Positions 1-10,300 of a stretch of 64,000 bases of DNA are shown piece after piece (the first letter of the stretch is position 1; each line of letters opens with the position of its first letter). The stretch is taken from positions 124,001 to 188,000 of the forward strand of contig JAUIET010000004.1 in assembly GCA_030429735.1 (NCBI GenBank). Reading direction: 5' to 3'. Under the pieces are notes generated by a model. That model saw only the letters and a list, made by a program, of their open reading frames with translations, ran no database searches and was not told the DNA's origin. The stretch comes from Gammaproteobacteria bacterium. Lineage in GTDB: Bacteria > Pseudomonadota > Gammaproteobacteria > Pseudomonadales > JAUIET01. The position numbers and the translations under genes were made by a program.

Positions 1-99
1 ACCATTAAGCTTGAAGGTGGCGGCTTGTTGTTTACCAATACGCCGCCGTCTGAGTCCAGCGAAAGCAGTGACACCGGTATTGCCGAGTCTGGAGAGTAA
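1..99 (+). CDS. C-terminal tail of an unidentified protein (5' end outside window)
   Basis: Frame 1 is open from the first base to a TAA at 97-99, giving 32 residues rich in Gly, Ser and Glu. No domain can be recognised from so little sequence. The tail ends about 80 bases before ccmA and is read in the same direction, so it could be the last gene of an upstream operon. In pseudomonads and relatives, chemotaxis or flagellar genes often precede ccmA, but nothing in this fragment tests that. Confidence 0.5.
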   Translation, partial: TIKLEGGGLLFTNTPPSESSESSDTGIAESGE

Positions 100-178
100 T
101 GATCAAGGTCATGGGTGCTGGCAACTGAATCCTAGCCTCTATAGAATGCCCACTGCTTTTGCGGTTGGCCTGTAGACA

Positions 179-796
179 GTGCTTGAAATTCGGGAATTGT
201 GTTGTGAACGTGGTGAACGCCTGCTCTTTGATCAGTTCAACCTGGTCTGTGGTCCCGGCGACATTATCGAGATACGCGGCGCAAATGGTTCCGGAAAATC
301 CACATTACTTCGAATACTTGCCGGCTTGGCACAGGATTACAGTGGCACAGTATCGTGGCGGGAGTCGGCCAAGCAGGCAAGCAGCGAGGTTTCGCCGATC
401 GAGTTTCGGCGCTTGAGTCTTTATCTCGGGCATGCGTCGGCCGTTAACGCGTCGCTAACGCCACTTGAAAACCTGATGTGGCTGACAGAACTAACAACAC
501 CGGTTGACGAGTCGCGAGCAATCGCGGCTCTGCAACAAATGCAACTCGGGGAATGCGAAGACGTTTTTTGCCATCATTTATCGGCCGGTCAACAGCGTCG
601 GGTCGCTCTGGCTCGCTTGCTGACGGTTGACGCGAGACTGTGGATTCTTGATGAACCTTTCACAGCGCTGGATAGCGCTGGCGTGGACTTATTGCATCAA
701 CTCATCCAGCATCAAGTGCGCGACGGTGGTGTGGTTGTTCTGACCACACATCTGCCGCTGACAGGGCTTGCCGGCGTTAAGGTGGTGCAGCTTTGA
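179..796 (+). CDS. ccmA: CcmA, haem exporter ATP-binding subunit
   Basis: ATPase of the CcmABCD complex, which releases haem-loaded CcmE for System I cytochrome c maturation at the inner membrane. The 205-residue protein has Walker A GANGSGKST at 34-42, the ABC signature LSAGQQ at 134-139, Walker B LWILDEP at 154-160 and the H-loop His191. The length is normal for CcmA. The start is GTG at 179; no ATG further upstream keeps the conserved N-terminus and no strong Shine-Dalgarno is visible. The stop overlaps the ccmB ATG (TGATG), so the two are translationally coupled. It is the first gene of a nine-gene ccm operon. Confidence 0.95.
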   Translation: MLEIRELCCERGERLLFDQFNLVCGPGDIIEIRGANGSGKSTLLRILAGLAQDYSGTVSWRESAKQASSEVSPIEFRRLSLYLGHASAVNASLTPLENLMWLTELTTPVDESRAIAALQQMQLGECEDVFCHHLSAGQQRRVALARLLTVDARLWILDEPFTALDSAGVDLLHQLIQHQVRDGGVVVLTTHLPLTGLAGVKVVQL

Positions 797-1473
797 TGGC
801 AGGCAAGACCATTATAAAAGCGGTACTGCGTAGAGAGTTTTTGCTCAGCGTACGAAATGCATCGGCCAGCTTGAACGGAGTATGGTTTTTCGTGCTTGTC
901 TGTGGTCTGTTTGCCATTGGTATTGGCCCGGATAAGGAGCAACTCGGTGGTTTGGCTCCGGGGTTGATCTGGGTAACCGCATTGCTTGCAGTGATGTTGT
1001 CTGTTGATGCGTTGTTTCGCCACGATTATGCCGATGGCAGCCTTGAGCAATTGTTACTCGCGGCGCATTCGCTGTACTTTCTTGTGCTTGCGCGGCTTAT
1101 GGCACAAGCCTTATTGATTGCGGTACCGCTTGCGCTGGTCTCGCCATTGTTGGCCCTGATGTTGGGAATGAAAGCGGCAGGTTTGCCGGTATTGATCCTT
1201 AGCCTCCTACTGGGAGTGCCAACCTTGGTAATGATTGGTGCGATAGGAGCAGCGTTAACCGTCGGATTTGAGCGCGGCGGGCTGTTGCTGGCATTGCTGG
1301 TGCTGCCATTGTACGTACCAGTGCTGATATTTGCCGCTGCCGCTGTGGTATCGGCGGCAGACGGCTATACCTATGCTGGCCAGCTAATGATTTTGGCGGC
1401 GCAATTCGTATTGGCAGTGGCATTGAGCCCGCTTGCGGTTGTCGCGGGTTTACGTCTCAATTATTACCATTAG
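796..1473 (+). CDS. ccmB: CcmB, haem exporter membrane subunit
   Basis: Integral membrane partner of CcmA in the haem-handling ABC complex. The 225-residue protein is almost entirely hydrophobic, with about six predicted membrane segments (for example around residues 25-45, 50-70, 95-125, 130-155, 160-185 and 195-220). The ATG at 796 overlaps the ccmA stop; a TTG one codon upstream is possible but less likely. CcmB is normally about 220 residues, so it is complete. Identification rests on length, topology and the position between ccmA and ccmC. Confidence 0.93.
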   Translation: MAGKTIIKAVLRREFLLSVRNASASLNGVWFFVLVCGLFAIGIGPDKEQLGGLAPGLIWVTALLAVMLSVDALFRHDYADGSLEQLLLAAHSLYFLVLARLMAQALLIAVPLALVSPLLALMLGMKAAGLPVLILSLLLGVPTLVMIGAIGAALTVGFERGGLLLALLVLPLYVPVLIFAAAAVVSAADGYTYAGQLMILAAQFVLAVALSPLAVVAGLRLNYYH

Positions 1474-1510
1474 GCACCGTGGTCTAGGCAAAGCAACGTA
1501 TAATCTCCTG

Positions 1511-2245
1511 ATGTGGTCCTGGTTTCATAAATTTGGTTCTCCGCGCTGGTTCTACGACTTTAGCACGCGTGTTTTGCCCTGGCTGGCGGTGCTTTGCGCC
1601 GCGTTCCTGCTGGTGGGTGTTGTCTGGGCGCTGGCCATTGCGCCGTCTGATTATAAGCAAGGTAACAGTTTTCGAATTTTCTATATCCATGTGCCAACCG
1701 CTGTGATCTCGTTGGTGGGCTATTACGTAATGGCTATTGCAGGGGCGGTCAGTCTGATTTGGCGCATGAAACTCGCCGATATTGTTATGAAAGAAGCGGC
1801 ACCGATAGGTGCGCTGCTGACCTTTGTGGCGCTGTTTAGCGGCGCGGTCTGGGGTAAGCCAACTTGGGGTACCTGGTGGGTGTGGGACGCCCGCGTTACG
1901 TCCATGCTGATACTGTTCTTTCTTTACGTGGGCGTAATCGCCCTGCACAAAGCGTTTGATAATCCCGAACAAAGCGGGAAGGCGTGTGCGGTATTGAGCC
2001 TGGTGGGAACGGTGAACATACCGATAATCTATAAATCGGTGGATTGGTGGTACAGCCTGCATCAACCCGCAACCATCAAGTTTACCGAGGAGTCAACCAT
2101 ACACCCGGATATGTTCTGGCCATTTCTGGTTATCACAACTGGCTTTTATCTATTGTACGCCGTGGCATTGATCGCCAATACACGCTTGGGAATTCTGCAA
2201 CGCGAGTATCGCACCCAGTGGGTGCGGTCCAGGTTGCAGGAGTGA
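1511..2245 (+). CDS. ccmC: CcmC, haem delivery protein (WWD family)
   Basis: Presents haem to the CcmE chaperone at the periplasmic face. The 244-residue protein has six predicted membrane segments and the tryptophan-rich WWD segment (TWGTWWVWDARVTS). The open frame extends upstream to 1433, but those residues overlap ccmB and are not CcmC-like, so I start at the ATG at 1511, which begins MWSWFHKFGSP. A TATAAT at 1499-1504 lies only six bases before this ATG and no Shine-Dalgarno is visible. Its stop is followed by ccmD. Confidence 0.94.
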   Translation: MWSWFHKFGSPRWFYDFSTRVLPWLAVLCAAFLLVGVVWALAIAPSDYKQGNSFRIFYIHVPTAVISLVGYYVMAIAGAVSLIWRMKLADIVMKEAAPIGALLTFVALFSGAVWGKPTWGTWWVWDARVTSMLILFFLYVGVIALHKAFDNPEQSGKACAVLSLVGTVNIPIIYKSVDWWYSLHQPATIKFTEESTIHPDMFWPFLVITTGFYLLYAVALIANTRLGILQREYRTQWVRSRLQE

Positions 2246-2254
2246 GTGGAAACG

Positions 2255-2443
2255 ATGTGGTATTTTGATTCCTTGAGTGATTTTTTCAATATGGGAGGCC
2301 ATGGTTTCTTTGTATGGCTGGCCTATGGCGTATGCACGCTGACTTTCCTCGGGTACTGGTTGTTGTATCGCCGGCGCAAGACAGTACTTATCAAACAATT
2401 GCGTCGCAAAATAAGCAGTAGGAATCATGCATCCACAACGTAA
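2255..2443 (+). CDS. ccmD: CcmD, small haem exporter subunit
   Basis: Small single-pass protein that stabilises CcmABC with CcmE and helps release holo-CcmE. The 62 residues contain the typical opening (YFDSLSDFFNMGGHGFFVW), one membrane helix and a basic cytoplasmic tail (YRRRKT). The ATG at 2255 is preferred; a GTG at 2246 lies only three bases from AGGAG (2238-2242) and would add three residues. The 3' end overlaps ccmE by 17 bases, consistent with coupled translation. Confidence 0.88.
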   Translation: MWYFDSLSDFFNMGGHGFFVWLAYGVCTLTFLGYWLLYRRRKTVLIKQLRRKISSRNHASTT

Positions 2444-2873
2444 ACAAAGACTGCAGATCATCGTGTTTGTACTTATTGCAGTGGCCATTGCTGCTGGTCT
2501 GCTGTTGTATGCCCTGCGTGAAAACATCAATCTTTTTTATCCGCCGGCCGATATAGCCGCCGGTAAGGTAGCTGTTGGTCAGCAGATTCGAGCGGGTGGG
2601 ATGGTGCGTGAGGGCAGCGTCGAACGCAGCGAGCAAAACCTGCAAGTTCGTTTCGTTGTGACTGATTACGCAGCCGACCTTGTGGTGAACTACGACGGAA
2701 TTTTACCCGACATGTTTGCTGAAAATGCAGGTGTTGTCGTGGCCGGTAAGCTTACTGAGAATGGCGAGTTTGAGGCCAGTGAGGTGCTTGCCAAACACGA
2801 TGAAAATTACATGCCGCCGGAGGTTGCTGAAGCACTTGAGCAGAGCGGTGGCAGTAGTGAGGCTGAGTACTAA
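2427..2873 (+). CDS. ccmE: CcmE, periplasmic haem chaperone
   Basis: Binds haem covalently and passes it to the CcmFH lyase. The 148-residue protein has an N-terminal membrane anchor at about residues 9-29 and a periplasmic OB-fold domain. The haem-binding motif LAKHDENYMP places the attachment histidine at His124 and the axial tyrosine at Tyr128. Length and anchor are typical. Its TAA overlaps the ccmF ATG by one base. Confidence 0.96.
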   Translation: MHPQRKQRLQIIVFVLIAVAIAAGLLLYALRENINLFYPPADIAAGKVAVGQQIRAGGMVREGSVERSEQNLQVRFVVTDYAADLVVNYDGILPDMFAENAGVVVAGKLTENGEFEASEVLAKHDENYMPPEVAEALEQSGGSSEAEY

Positions 2874-4870
2874 TGATTCCAGAGTATTCCCATTTCAGCC
2901 TGGTGTTGGCCCTATGTCTGTCAGTATTGCTGGCAGTTTTGCCTCTGTACGGTGCGTTGCGCGGGGATCGCCAGCTGATGCTGACGGCGCGCAGTTTGGC
3001 TACCGGGCAGTTTGTTTTCGCGCTGGTAAGCTTTATTGGTTTAACCTGGTCGTTTGCAGTTGACGATTTCTCAGTGATCACCGTCGCGCAAAATTCCAAC
3101 TCTTTACTGCCAATGCATTTTAAATTGTCGGCGGTGTGGGGGAACCATGAAGGGTCAATATTGCTGTGGATATTGATTCACGCCAGCTGGACTCTGGCGG
3201 TTGCCATGTTCAGCAGACAGTTGCCTGTCGATATTCTGGCCAGGGTGCTGTCAATCATGGGAATGATTGGCGTTGGGTTTATCTTGTTTTCCTTGTTGAC
3301 GTCGAATCCGTTTGAGCGTTTGTTTCCCAATGTTCCACAAGACGGAAATGATCTTAATCCCTTGTTACAGGATATTGGTCTAATCATTCATCCGCCGTTG
3401 CTCTACATTGGATATGTGGGCTTTTCGGTCGCGTTTGCATTTGCCATTGCTGCCCTGAGTACTGGACAGCTGGATTCAGCCTGGGCACGTTGGACCAGGC
3501 CGTGGACTAACGTTGCCTGGTCTTTCCTTACCTTGGGCATCGCACTTGGCAGCTGGTGGGCGTACTACGAGTTGGGCTGGGGCGGCTGGTGGTTCTGGGA
3601 CCCGGTAGAAAATGCATCGTTTATGCCCTGGTTGGCGGGCACCGCGTTAATTCATTCCCTGGCTGTGACCGAAAAACGCGGTGTGTTCAAGGGCTGGACA
3701 GTGTTGCTGGCAATCACGACGTTTTCGCTGAGTTTGCTGGGCACTTTCCTGGTTCGCTCAGGTGTGTTGACTTCCGTGCACGCCTTTGCCAGCGACCCTG
3801 AGCGCGGGTTCTTTATTCTGATGTTTCTGTGCGCGGTGATCGGTGGCTCATTAACCCTGTATGCACTTAGAGTGCCTACGGTAAAATCCCAGGTGCGTTT
3901 TTCCTACCTATCGAGAGAGTTTTTGCTGCTACTGAACAATGTTGTGCTGGTGGTGGCGATGCTCACGGTATTGCTGGGCACCTTGTTTCCATTGTTAATG
4001 GACGCACTGGGGCAAGGTCGGTATTCGGTTGGACCGCCGTATTTCAATACGCTGTTTGTACCATTAATGGCCTTGTTATTCGCGCTGATGGGCTTAGGGC
4101 CCAGAGCTCGCTGGAAATCCAGTACCAAACAGCAGCTGTTCAAGCCACTCTTGTCGGCCGCCGTCGCCTGCACTGTGGTGGCGCTGCTCAGCCCTTTTAT
4201 GTTGCCGGGCGAGTATCATCTGGCGGTGGCTTTGGGGATATTGCTGAGCGCATGGATTACCGTAACGGCTTTCATGCACTTGCATACAGCTATCTACAGT
4301 AAAAGCGAATCGCGATTGAAATTGCAGCGTATTCGGGCCAGTCATATCGGCATGCTGCTTGGTCATGTTGGCTTGGCAATAACTGCACTGGGTGTGGTGT
4401 TAACCAGCCACTACAGTAGCGAACAGGATCTCAGGATGCAGCTGGGTGATTCGGTGACGACGGGTGTTAATGGCCAGTACACAATTAGCTACGTGAACGA
4501 TGGTGAGGAGAGGGTTGACAATTACCTGGCCCAGTATGTTCTTTTTGAGCTAAGTAAAGACGGTAAAGTGCTAAATACCCTGCGCCCTGAAAAACGCCGC
4601 TACCTGGCGCAGCAAAATGTCATGACAGAAGCCGCCATCGATGCCGGACTGAGTCGTGACGTGTACGTGGCACTAGGCGAGAAACTGGACGCTGATGCCT
4701 GGGCCGTGCGAGTGCATTACAAAGCCTTTGTGCGCTTGATATGGCTTGGCGCATTATTGATGGGTGCAGGCGGTATTGTCGCTGTTCTGGACAAACGCTA
4801 TCGCCGGGTGCGCTCGGCCAGGTCCGCAATGTCGCCCACGTTTGATGGTACCGCACAAAGTGCCGGTTGA
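2873..4870 (+). CDS. ccmF: CcmF, cytochrome c haem lyase subunit
   Basis: Large inner-membrane component of the haem ligation module; with CcmH it attaches haem to apocytochrome CXXCH motifs. The 665-residue protein is polytopic, with many hydrophobic segments and the WWD segment around residues 225-250 (GWGGWWFWDPVENASFMPW). The length is normal. A hydrophilic, presumably periplasmic domain occupies about residues 520-610, followed by a final membrane helix. It sits between ccmE and ccmG in the operon. Confidence 0.96.
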   Translation: MIPEYSHFSLVLALCLSVLLAVLPLYGALRGDRQLMLTARSLATGQFVFALVSFIGLTWSFAVDDFSVITVAQNSNSLLPMHFKLSAVWGNHEGSILLWILIHASWTLAVAMFSRQLPVDILARVLSIMGMIGVGFILFSLLTSNPFERLFPNVPQDGNDLNPLLQDIGLIIHPPLLYIGYVGFSVAFAFAIAALSTGQLDSAWARWTRPWTNVAWSFLTLGIALGSWWAYYELGWGGWWFWDPVENASFMPWLAGTALIHSLAVTEKRGVFKGWTVLLAITTFSLSLLGTFLVRSGVLTSVHAFASDPERGFFILMFLCAVIGGSLTLYALRVPTVKSQVRFSYLSREFLLLLNNVVLVVAMLTVLLGTLFPLLMDALGQGRYSVGPPYFNTLFVPLMALLFALMGLGPRARWKSSTKQQLFKPLLSAAVACTVVALLSPFMLPGEYHLAVALGILLSAWITVTAFMHLHTAIYSKSESRLKLQRIRASHIGMLLGHVGLAITALGVVLTSHYSSEQDLRMQLGDSVTTGVNGQYTISYVNDGEERVDNYLAQYVLFELSKDGKVLNTLRPEKRRYLAQQNVMTEAAIDAGLSRDVYVALGEKLDADAWAVRVHYKAFVRLIWLGALLMGAGGIVAVLDKRYRRVRSARSAMSPTFDGTAQSAG

Positions 4871-4885
4871 ACGGGGAATAAAAAC

Positions 4886-5422
4886 GTGCAGCGCCTGAAA
4901 CTGTTTTTGCCACTGCTGATTTTTGCGCTGCTGGCCGCCTTGCTTTTCGGTCGCCTGGGTGAAGACCCCGAGTATTTGCCCTCAGCGCTGATCGATAAAG
5001 CGATGCCTGAGTTTGCCTTACCTGAGTTATATGAACCAACTAGAATCGTAACTCGCGATGATTTGCTCGGTGAACCTGGCCTGCTAAACGTGTGGGCCAG
5101 TTGGTGCTTTGCGTGTCGTGTAGAACACCCGTTTCTAACCAAGATTGCCCGAGAATACGGCGTGCCTTTGTATGGTCTCAACTACAAAAATGAAACCGAT
5201 GAAGCTCAGAATTGGCTGCAAGAGTTTGGCAACCCGTATCGCTTACATATCGTTGATAGAAGCGGTCGCCTGGGTATAGATCTGGGCGTGGCAGGGGCAC
5301 CTGAAACCTTTGTGTTTGATCACTTGGGGCGAATACGTCATCGGCACATCGGAATCGTAGATGAGAAAGTCTGGGCTGAAACCCTTGAACCTTTGTTGCA
5401 ACAGTTGAGATCTGAGCAATGA
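4886..5422 (+). CDS. ccmG: CcmG/DsbE, thiol:disulfide oxidoreductase
   Basis: Membrane-anchored thioredoxin-fold protein that keeps apocytochrome cysteines reduced for haem attachment. In 178 residues there is an N-terminal anchor (about 4-22) and a redox motif WASWCFACRVEHP with Cys74 and Cys77; the intervening FA differs from the common PT or VP. A downstream GAPETF supplies the cis-proline loop. The start is GTG at 4886, 15 bases after ccmF. The stop overlaps ccmH by four bases. Confidence 0.95.
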   Translation: MQRLKLFLPLLIFALLAALLFGRLGEDPEYLPSALIDKAMPEFALPELYEPTRIVTRDDLLGEPGLLNVWASWCFACRVEHPFLTKIAREYGVPLYGLNYKNETDEAQNWLQEFGNPYRLHIVDRSGRLGIDLGVAGAPETFVFDHLGRIRHRHIGIVDEKVWAETLEPLLQQLRSEQ

Positions 5423-5985
5423 GCCGGTTTATTTTTTCGACCGTAGTCGCCGTATTTATGCTAACTGTCGGGCTTGTTTCAAACCCGGTGGTTGCGCAGG
5501 ATTCGGCCAGTGCCATCATGCCATTTGAATTTGAAACAGAATCTGAGCGGCAGCGATATCAATATTTTTCGAAAATTCTGCGCTGCCCAATGTGCCAAAA
5601 TCAGAACCTCAATGGCTCTAACGCAGGCATTGCCACAGATCTGCGCAGGGAGCTGCATCGCTTGATTAGTGAGGATTACTCTGACCAGGAGATTATTGAC
5701 TTCATGCAAAGTCGCTATGGTAATTTTATTTTGTACGAGCCGCCAATTAACAAATCCACGTCGGTGCTTTGGTTTGCACCGATTGTGTTCCTGCTGGTTG
5801 GCGTTGCCGTTCTGATCGTGCTTGTCCGACGTCAACGTGTCAACGATGACGTAGCAGTACTTTCCGATCAGGAACTGGCCGCAGCCAGAGCTCGGTTACA
5901 AAGCCTGCAAGCGCAGGACGCTAAGGATAGCAAGGAGACTTCGGCAGGTATCCCAAGTAATTCTAAAGCGTTGTCCGGCAAGTGA
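5419..5985 (+). CDS. ccmH: CcmH, cytochrome c biogenesis thiol protein (CcmH/CycL type)
   Basis: Works with CcmG and CcmF to reduce and present the apocytochrome haem-binding motif. It has a signal peptide (residues 1-26, ending VVAQ), a three-helix domain with the diagnostic LRCPMCQ motif (Cys56, Cys59), and a membrane helix at about 115-135 followed by a cytoplasmic tail. At 188 residues it is the single-domain type; the TPR part is encoded separately by the next gene. It overlaps ccmI by four bases. Confidence 0.94.
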   Translation: MSRFIFSTVVAVFMLTVGLVSNPVVAQDSASAIMPFEFETESERQRYQYFSKILRCPMCQNQNLNGSNAGIATDLRRELHRLISEDYSDQEIIDFMQSRYGNFILYEPPINKSTSVLWFAPIVFLLVGVAVLIVLVRRQRVNDDVAVLSDQELAAARARLQSLQAQDAKDSKETSAGIPSNSKALSGK

Positions 5986-7238
5986 TTGTATTTTTAACAC
6001 TCGCCGTTGCTGCCGCGTTTTTCATCGCCTTCCCATGGCTTAAGCATTCGGATAATTCAGCCGATGGTGAGACTGAACCGGAGCGAGCAGCCCACAACCA
6101 GCAAGTTTTGGCCGAGCAGATGACTGAGCTGCAGCGGGAATTGGATGAGGGGTTGATAGATCAAACACAATTCGAGTCCATCGAGGCAGAACTGCTCAAT
6201 CAGTTCAATAAGATTGAACAGGCTGCGTCGCAAGCGCCTGCTGCTTCCGTAGCCAAACCGGCACTGCTTGTATCGACGATTCTGCTGCTGGCCAGTTCCG
6301 TGTGGATCTATTCTTCGCTGGGTTATCACACGGATGTCGATTTGCAGCAAAGAATTGACAGGTTTGCCAGTCTTAGTGAACTGACGGCTGAACAAAGACG
6401 ACGTGAATTACTTGAGTTGCTGCCTGATATTGCAGAGCGTGGCGTTCAGCGAGACGATAAACCGGGTTGGTTGTTTTTGCAGGCGCAGATCGAAACCGAA
6501 TTACAGCGTTATCCGGAAGCGGCCGTCTCCTACCAACAATTGCTGAAAGCAGAACCGGAAAATGCGGACCTTTGGGCCCAGTATGGCCAAGTATTGTATC
6601 TCAGCGCGGGGCGTAAAATGAGTGCAGATGCAGGCCAGGCCTTGCAGCGGTCACTATCAATAAATCCGCATCAACGAACAGCGCTTGGCTTGATGGGGAT
6701 GAGTGCCTATGAGGCAGGTGATTTCGCTGCGGCAGAGCAGGCCTGGGCGCAATTGCTTGCCGGCTTGCAACCAGGAAGCCAGCAGTACCGCTTGATATCG
6801 ACAGCAAGGCAGCGGGCGCTGCAGCAGATGGGCGCCGCACAAGGTGCAGCAGAGAGTGGTGGTGATAGTGCTCGAACAGATGATGTGACGACCGCAGAAG
6901 GACTCACCATAGCGGTCAGTGCAGCGTCAAACATTACGCTGCCGGCGACAACCCCTGTGTTCATTTACGCACGGCCTGCCGATGGGCCGAAAATGCCGTT
7001 GGCAATTGCCAGGAAAACCCTGGCTGATCTACCGCTTACCGTCACCTTAACGGATGCTATGGCAATGATGCCCAACATGAAGCTATCGATGTTCGATAGC
7101 ATCGAGGTGCTCGCCCGGGTGTCGCCTTCCGGCAACGCCAGCGCCCAGAAAGGAGATTGGCAGGCAAGCTCCGGAGCACTCGATCGTGCGACAATCAACG
7201 ACACGGTCAGCTTGCATATCAGCGATCAATTGCAATGA
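5982..7238 (+). CDS. ccmI: CcmI/CycH, apocytochrome c chaperone (TPR)
   Basis: Holds the apocytochrome C-terminus and brings it to the lyase. The 418-residue protein starts with a membrane helix, has a cytoplasmic loop with coiled-coil character (about 30-85, rich in Glu and Gln), a second membrane helix at about 90-112, TPR repeats at about 150-270 (YPEAAVSYQQLLKAEPENADLW) and a C-terminal periplasmic domain. The start is GTG at 5982, overlapping the ccmH stop. It is the last gene of the ccm operon. Confidence 0.92.
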   Translation: MIVFLTLAVAAAFFIAFPWLKHSDNSADGETEPERAAHNQQVLAEQMTELQRELDEGLIDQTQFESIEAELLNQFNKIEQAASQAPAASVAKPALLVSTILLLASSVWIYSSLGYHTDVDLQQRIDRFASLSELTAEQRRRELLELLPDIAERGVQRDDKPGWLFLQAQIETELQRYPEAAVSYQQLLKAEPENADLWAQYGQVLYLSAGRKMSADAGQALQRSLSINPHQRTALGLMGMSAYEAGDFAAAEQAWAQLLAGLQPGSQQYRLISTARQRALQQMGAAQGAAESGGDSARTDDVTTAEGLTIAVSAASNITLPATTPVFIYARPADGPKMPLAIARKTLADLPLTVTLTDAMAMMPNMKLSMFDSIEVLARVSPSGNASAQKGDWQASSGALDRATINDTVSLHISDQLQ

Positions 7239-7335
7239 ATAAGCATTGATCTATTTCAGAGAACTGGCAAACAAGATACACTACAGCCCCTTCCGGACAG
7301 GCACTTGCGCCGCTTTAGAGTAGCAGGGTGTTTTG

Positions 7336-7366
7336 TTAACAAATTCAATCATTTGCAAGATATAAT
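7336..7366 (+). promoter_or_regulatory. Candidate smc promoter, leaderless type
   Basis: A perfect TATAAT lies at 7361-7366, with a weak -35 candidate TTAACA at 7336-7341 (19-base spacer). The smc ATG begins at 7378, only 11 bases after the -10 box, and no Shine-Dalgarno precedes it (TTCAAGTAAAAT). If transcription starts about seven bases after the box, the mRNA would have almost no leader. This is inference from spacing only. Confidence 0.4.
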
Positions 7367-7377
7367 TCAAGTAAAAT

Positions 7378-10300
7378 ATGCGGTTAAAGTGTATCAAGCT
7401 GGCCGGGTTCAAATCGTTCGTTGACCCAACGACCGTGCAGTTCCCAAGTAATTTATGTGCCATCGTCGGGCCCAACGGTTGCGGTAAATCCAATATCATC
7501 GATGCGGTGCGTTGGGTGATGGGCGAAAGCTCCGCGAAAAACCTGCGTGGCGAATCGATGGCCGACGTTATTTTTAATGGTTCGTCTGCGCGCAAGCCGA
7601 TTGGCCAGGCGTCCATCGAGCTGGTGTTTGATAACACGGACACACGGCTGAGCGGTGATTTAGCCAGATATAATGAAATCTCGATTCGTCGCAAGGTGAT
7701 CAGAGAAGGCACCTCGCAGTATTACCTGAACGGCACCAAATGCCGGCGCCGAGACATTACTGATATTTTTCTGGGCACCGGCCTGGGACCCCGCAGCTAC
7801 GCCATCATCGAACAGGGAATGATTTCACGCCTGATCGATGCTAAACCGGAAGAGCTTCGCGTGTATGTAGAGGAAGCTGCCGGAATATCCAAGTATAAGG
7901 AGCGGCGCAGAGAAACTGAAAGCCGCATCCGCCAAACACGTGAAAACCTGTCGCGCCTTGAAGATATCCGCGAGGAATTGGATAAGCAATTGCGCACGCT
8001 CAAGCGCCAGTCAGAGGCGGCTGCCAAATATAAAGAGTTTAAAGTTGAGGAACGCCGCCTGAAATCACAGGTGCAGGCGATGCAATGGCAGGCACTCGAG
8101 TCGGAGAATGTGCGGCACAGGGAGGCTATTACGCAGCAGGAATTGCAGTTGGAATCAGGGATTGCGCAGCAGCGCGCGATTGACACTGAGATTGAAAAAA
8201 ATCGGCAGCAATTGACCGACAGCAATGAAGCCTTCAACCAGATTCAGAGCCGGTATTACAGCCTGGGCGCAGATATCGCCCGTATAGAGCAAACCATCGC
8301 CCATCAAAAAGATCGATTACAGCAACTCTCCGTGGATTTGCGTCAAATTTCCAGCAGTCGCGAGGAAATTGATCAGGAGTTAAACCAGGACAAGATCACG
8401 CTGGATAACAGTATTGCTGAGCTTGGCGTGCTCGAGCCTCAGCTTAATGAATTGCAGCAGTTTGAGCAGGAGTCGCGCGAACGGCTGCAGGTCACTGAAG
8501 CTAAGATGCATGAGTGGCAAAGCACCTGGGATGATTTTAATCAGGGCGCTGCGAAAGCATCGCAGGCGGCCGAGGTCGAGCAGTCGCGAATCAAACACAT
8601 CGAGCAGTCTCAAGGCAGCTTGCAGCAGCGCATAGAAAAACTGGAACAAGAGCGCAGTAGTCTGGTCACAGACGGCGACGAACGCGATTTAGTCCAATTG
8701 GATTCGGAACTGGCCACTGCGGAGCTGGCTGTGCAGCAGTTAACGGCTGAAAATGAACGGCTGATTCGTGATATTGAAGGGCGTCGCCAGGCTGTGCAAG
8801 AGCGAAATTCGGAACTCAGCAGTGTGCGTTCCCAATTGCAATCGCAGCGCGGCAAGCAGGCCTCGCTGGAGGCATTGCAGCAAGCCGCACTTGGCCAGAA
8901 AAATACCGCGACTGCAGACTGGCTGCACAACAATGGTTTGGATTCAGCCAGCCGGCTGGGTGAGACAATTGCGGTAGAAGCGGGTTGGGAAACGGCACTG
9001 GAAACGGTACTGGGCAGCTACCTGCAAGCGGTTGACGTGAGTTCGATTGACGCGTTTGCGGAGGAATTGCCGCAGCTGGAGTCTGGCAGTTTGGTGCTCC
9101 TTGAAAGTGAGGCACAGAATGGTGAGTTTGCCAATCCGAACGGCCAGGCAAGCTTACTGGCCAAGCTAACACGTGGTGCTGACGGGCGCCTGCAAGAGCT
9201 ATTGCACGGCGTACAGGTGGCGGAGGATCTCTCGCAGGCATTGCAGCGCCGTTCCTCCTTGCGCGATGGCGAATCGGTAATAACCAAAGACGGTATCTGG
9301 CTTGGACGAAGCTGGATGCGTCTTGCCAGAGATGAAGACGCCCAGGCAGGCGTGCTTTCAAGACAAGCCGAGTTGCAGGCCCTGCAGGTTGATGTGGCCG
9401 AAAACGAAGAGAAAGAAAAGCGCTTACAATCCGAATTGGCCGATTTAGGCAGCCACTTGCTGGAGCAGGAGCAGCTGTTGGACAACCAGCAGCGACGGCT
9501 GGCCGAAACAGCCCGCGCACAAGGCGAAACCCGGGCGCGTATCAGCGCCAAACGCGTGCGTCTGGAAGAATTTGCGCTGCGCAAGGAAAGAGCAACTGCA
9601 GAGTTAGTCGATAACAAAGGCCAGTTCGACGAAGAGAGTCTGCGTCTTTCTGATGCAAGAGCCAAATTGCAAGAGGCGTTGGACGCCATGGCGGCTAATG
9701 ATGCTCAGCGCACCGAGCTGCTGTCATTGCGAGATGCACTCAGAGTTGAGCTGGATCAGGCCCGCGAGCAGTCCAGACAGCGCAAGGATCAGCATCACGA
9801 ACAAGCCATTAAGTGCCAGTCCTTGCGCTCTGGCATAGCGGCGCTGCAGCAGTCGATTGCGCGCATGAACGTGCAGGTTGAGCAGTTAGGCTCCAGGCAG
9901 AGCAGTCTTGACGAGGCGCTGGCAGAATCTGAAGCGCCAATGCAAGAGAGTAATTCGGCGCTGGAGACAAAACTTGAGCAACGCCTTGCCGTCGAAGAAG
10001 AACTCAATGGCGCCAGGCGCAGATTGGAAGAGGCCGAGTCTTCGATGCGAGAATTGGACGAGAAACGTCAGAGTGCTGAACAGGCGGTGCAGAAGCGGCG
10101 TGGCGATCTCGAACAGTTGCGTCTGAAAACACAGACCTTGCAGGTGCGCCAGGAAGGTTTGATTGAGCAGCTTCAGGAAACCCAACATGACTTGCAAGAG
10201 GTGATTGCCGGTCTCCCGGAAGACGCTGAGCTATCCGAGTGGCAACAGCAATTGGAGCGGATTGGTAACCGAATACAGCGGCTAGGTGCGATCAATTTGG

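Noticed and set aside
8816-9689. Long minus-strand open frames inside smc (9520-8816 and 9689-9018)
   Set aside because: They are antisense to a strongly supported coiled-coil region of Smc and show no recognisable protein; they result from codon bias.
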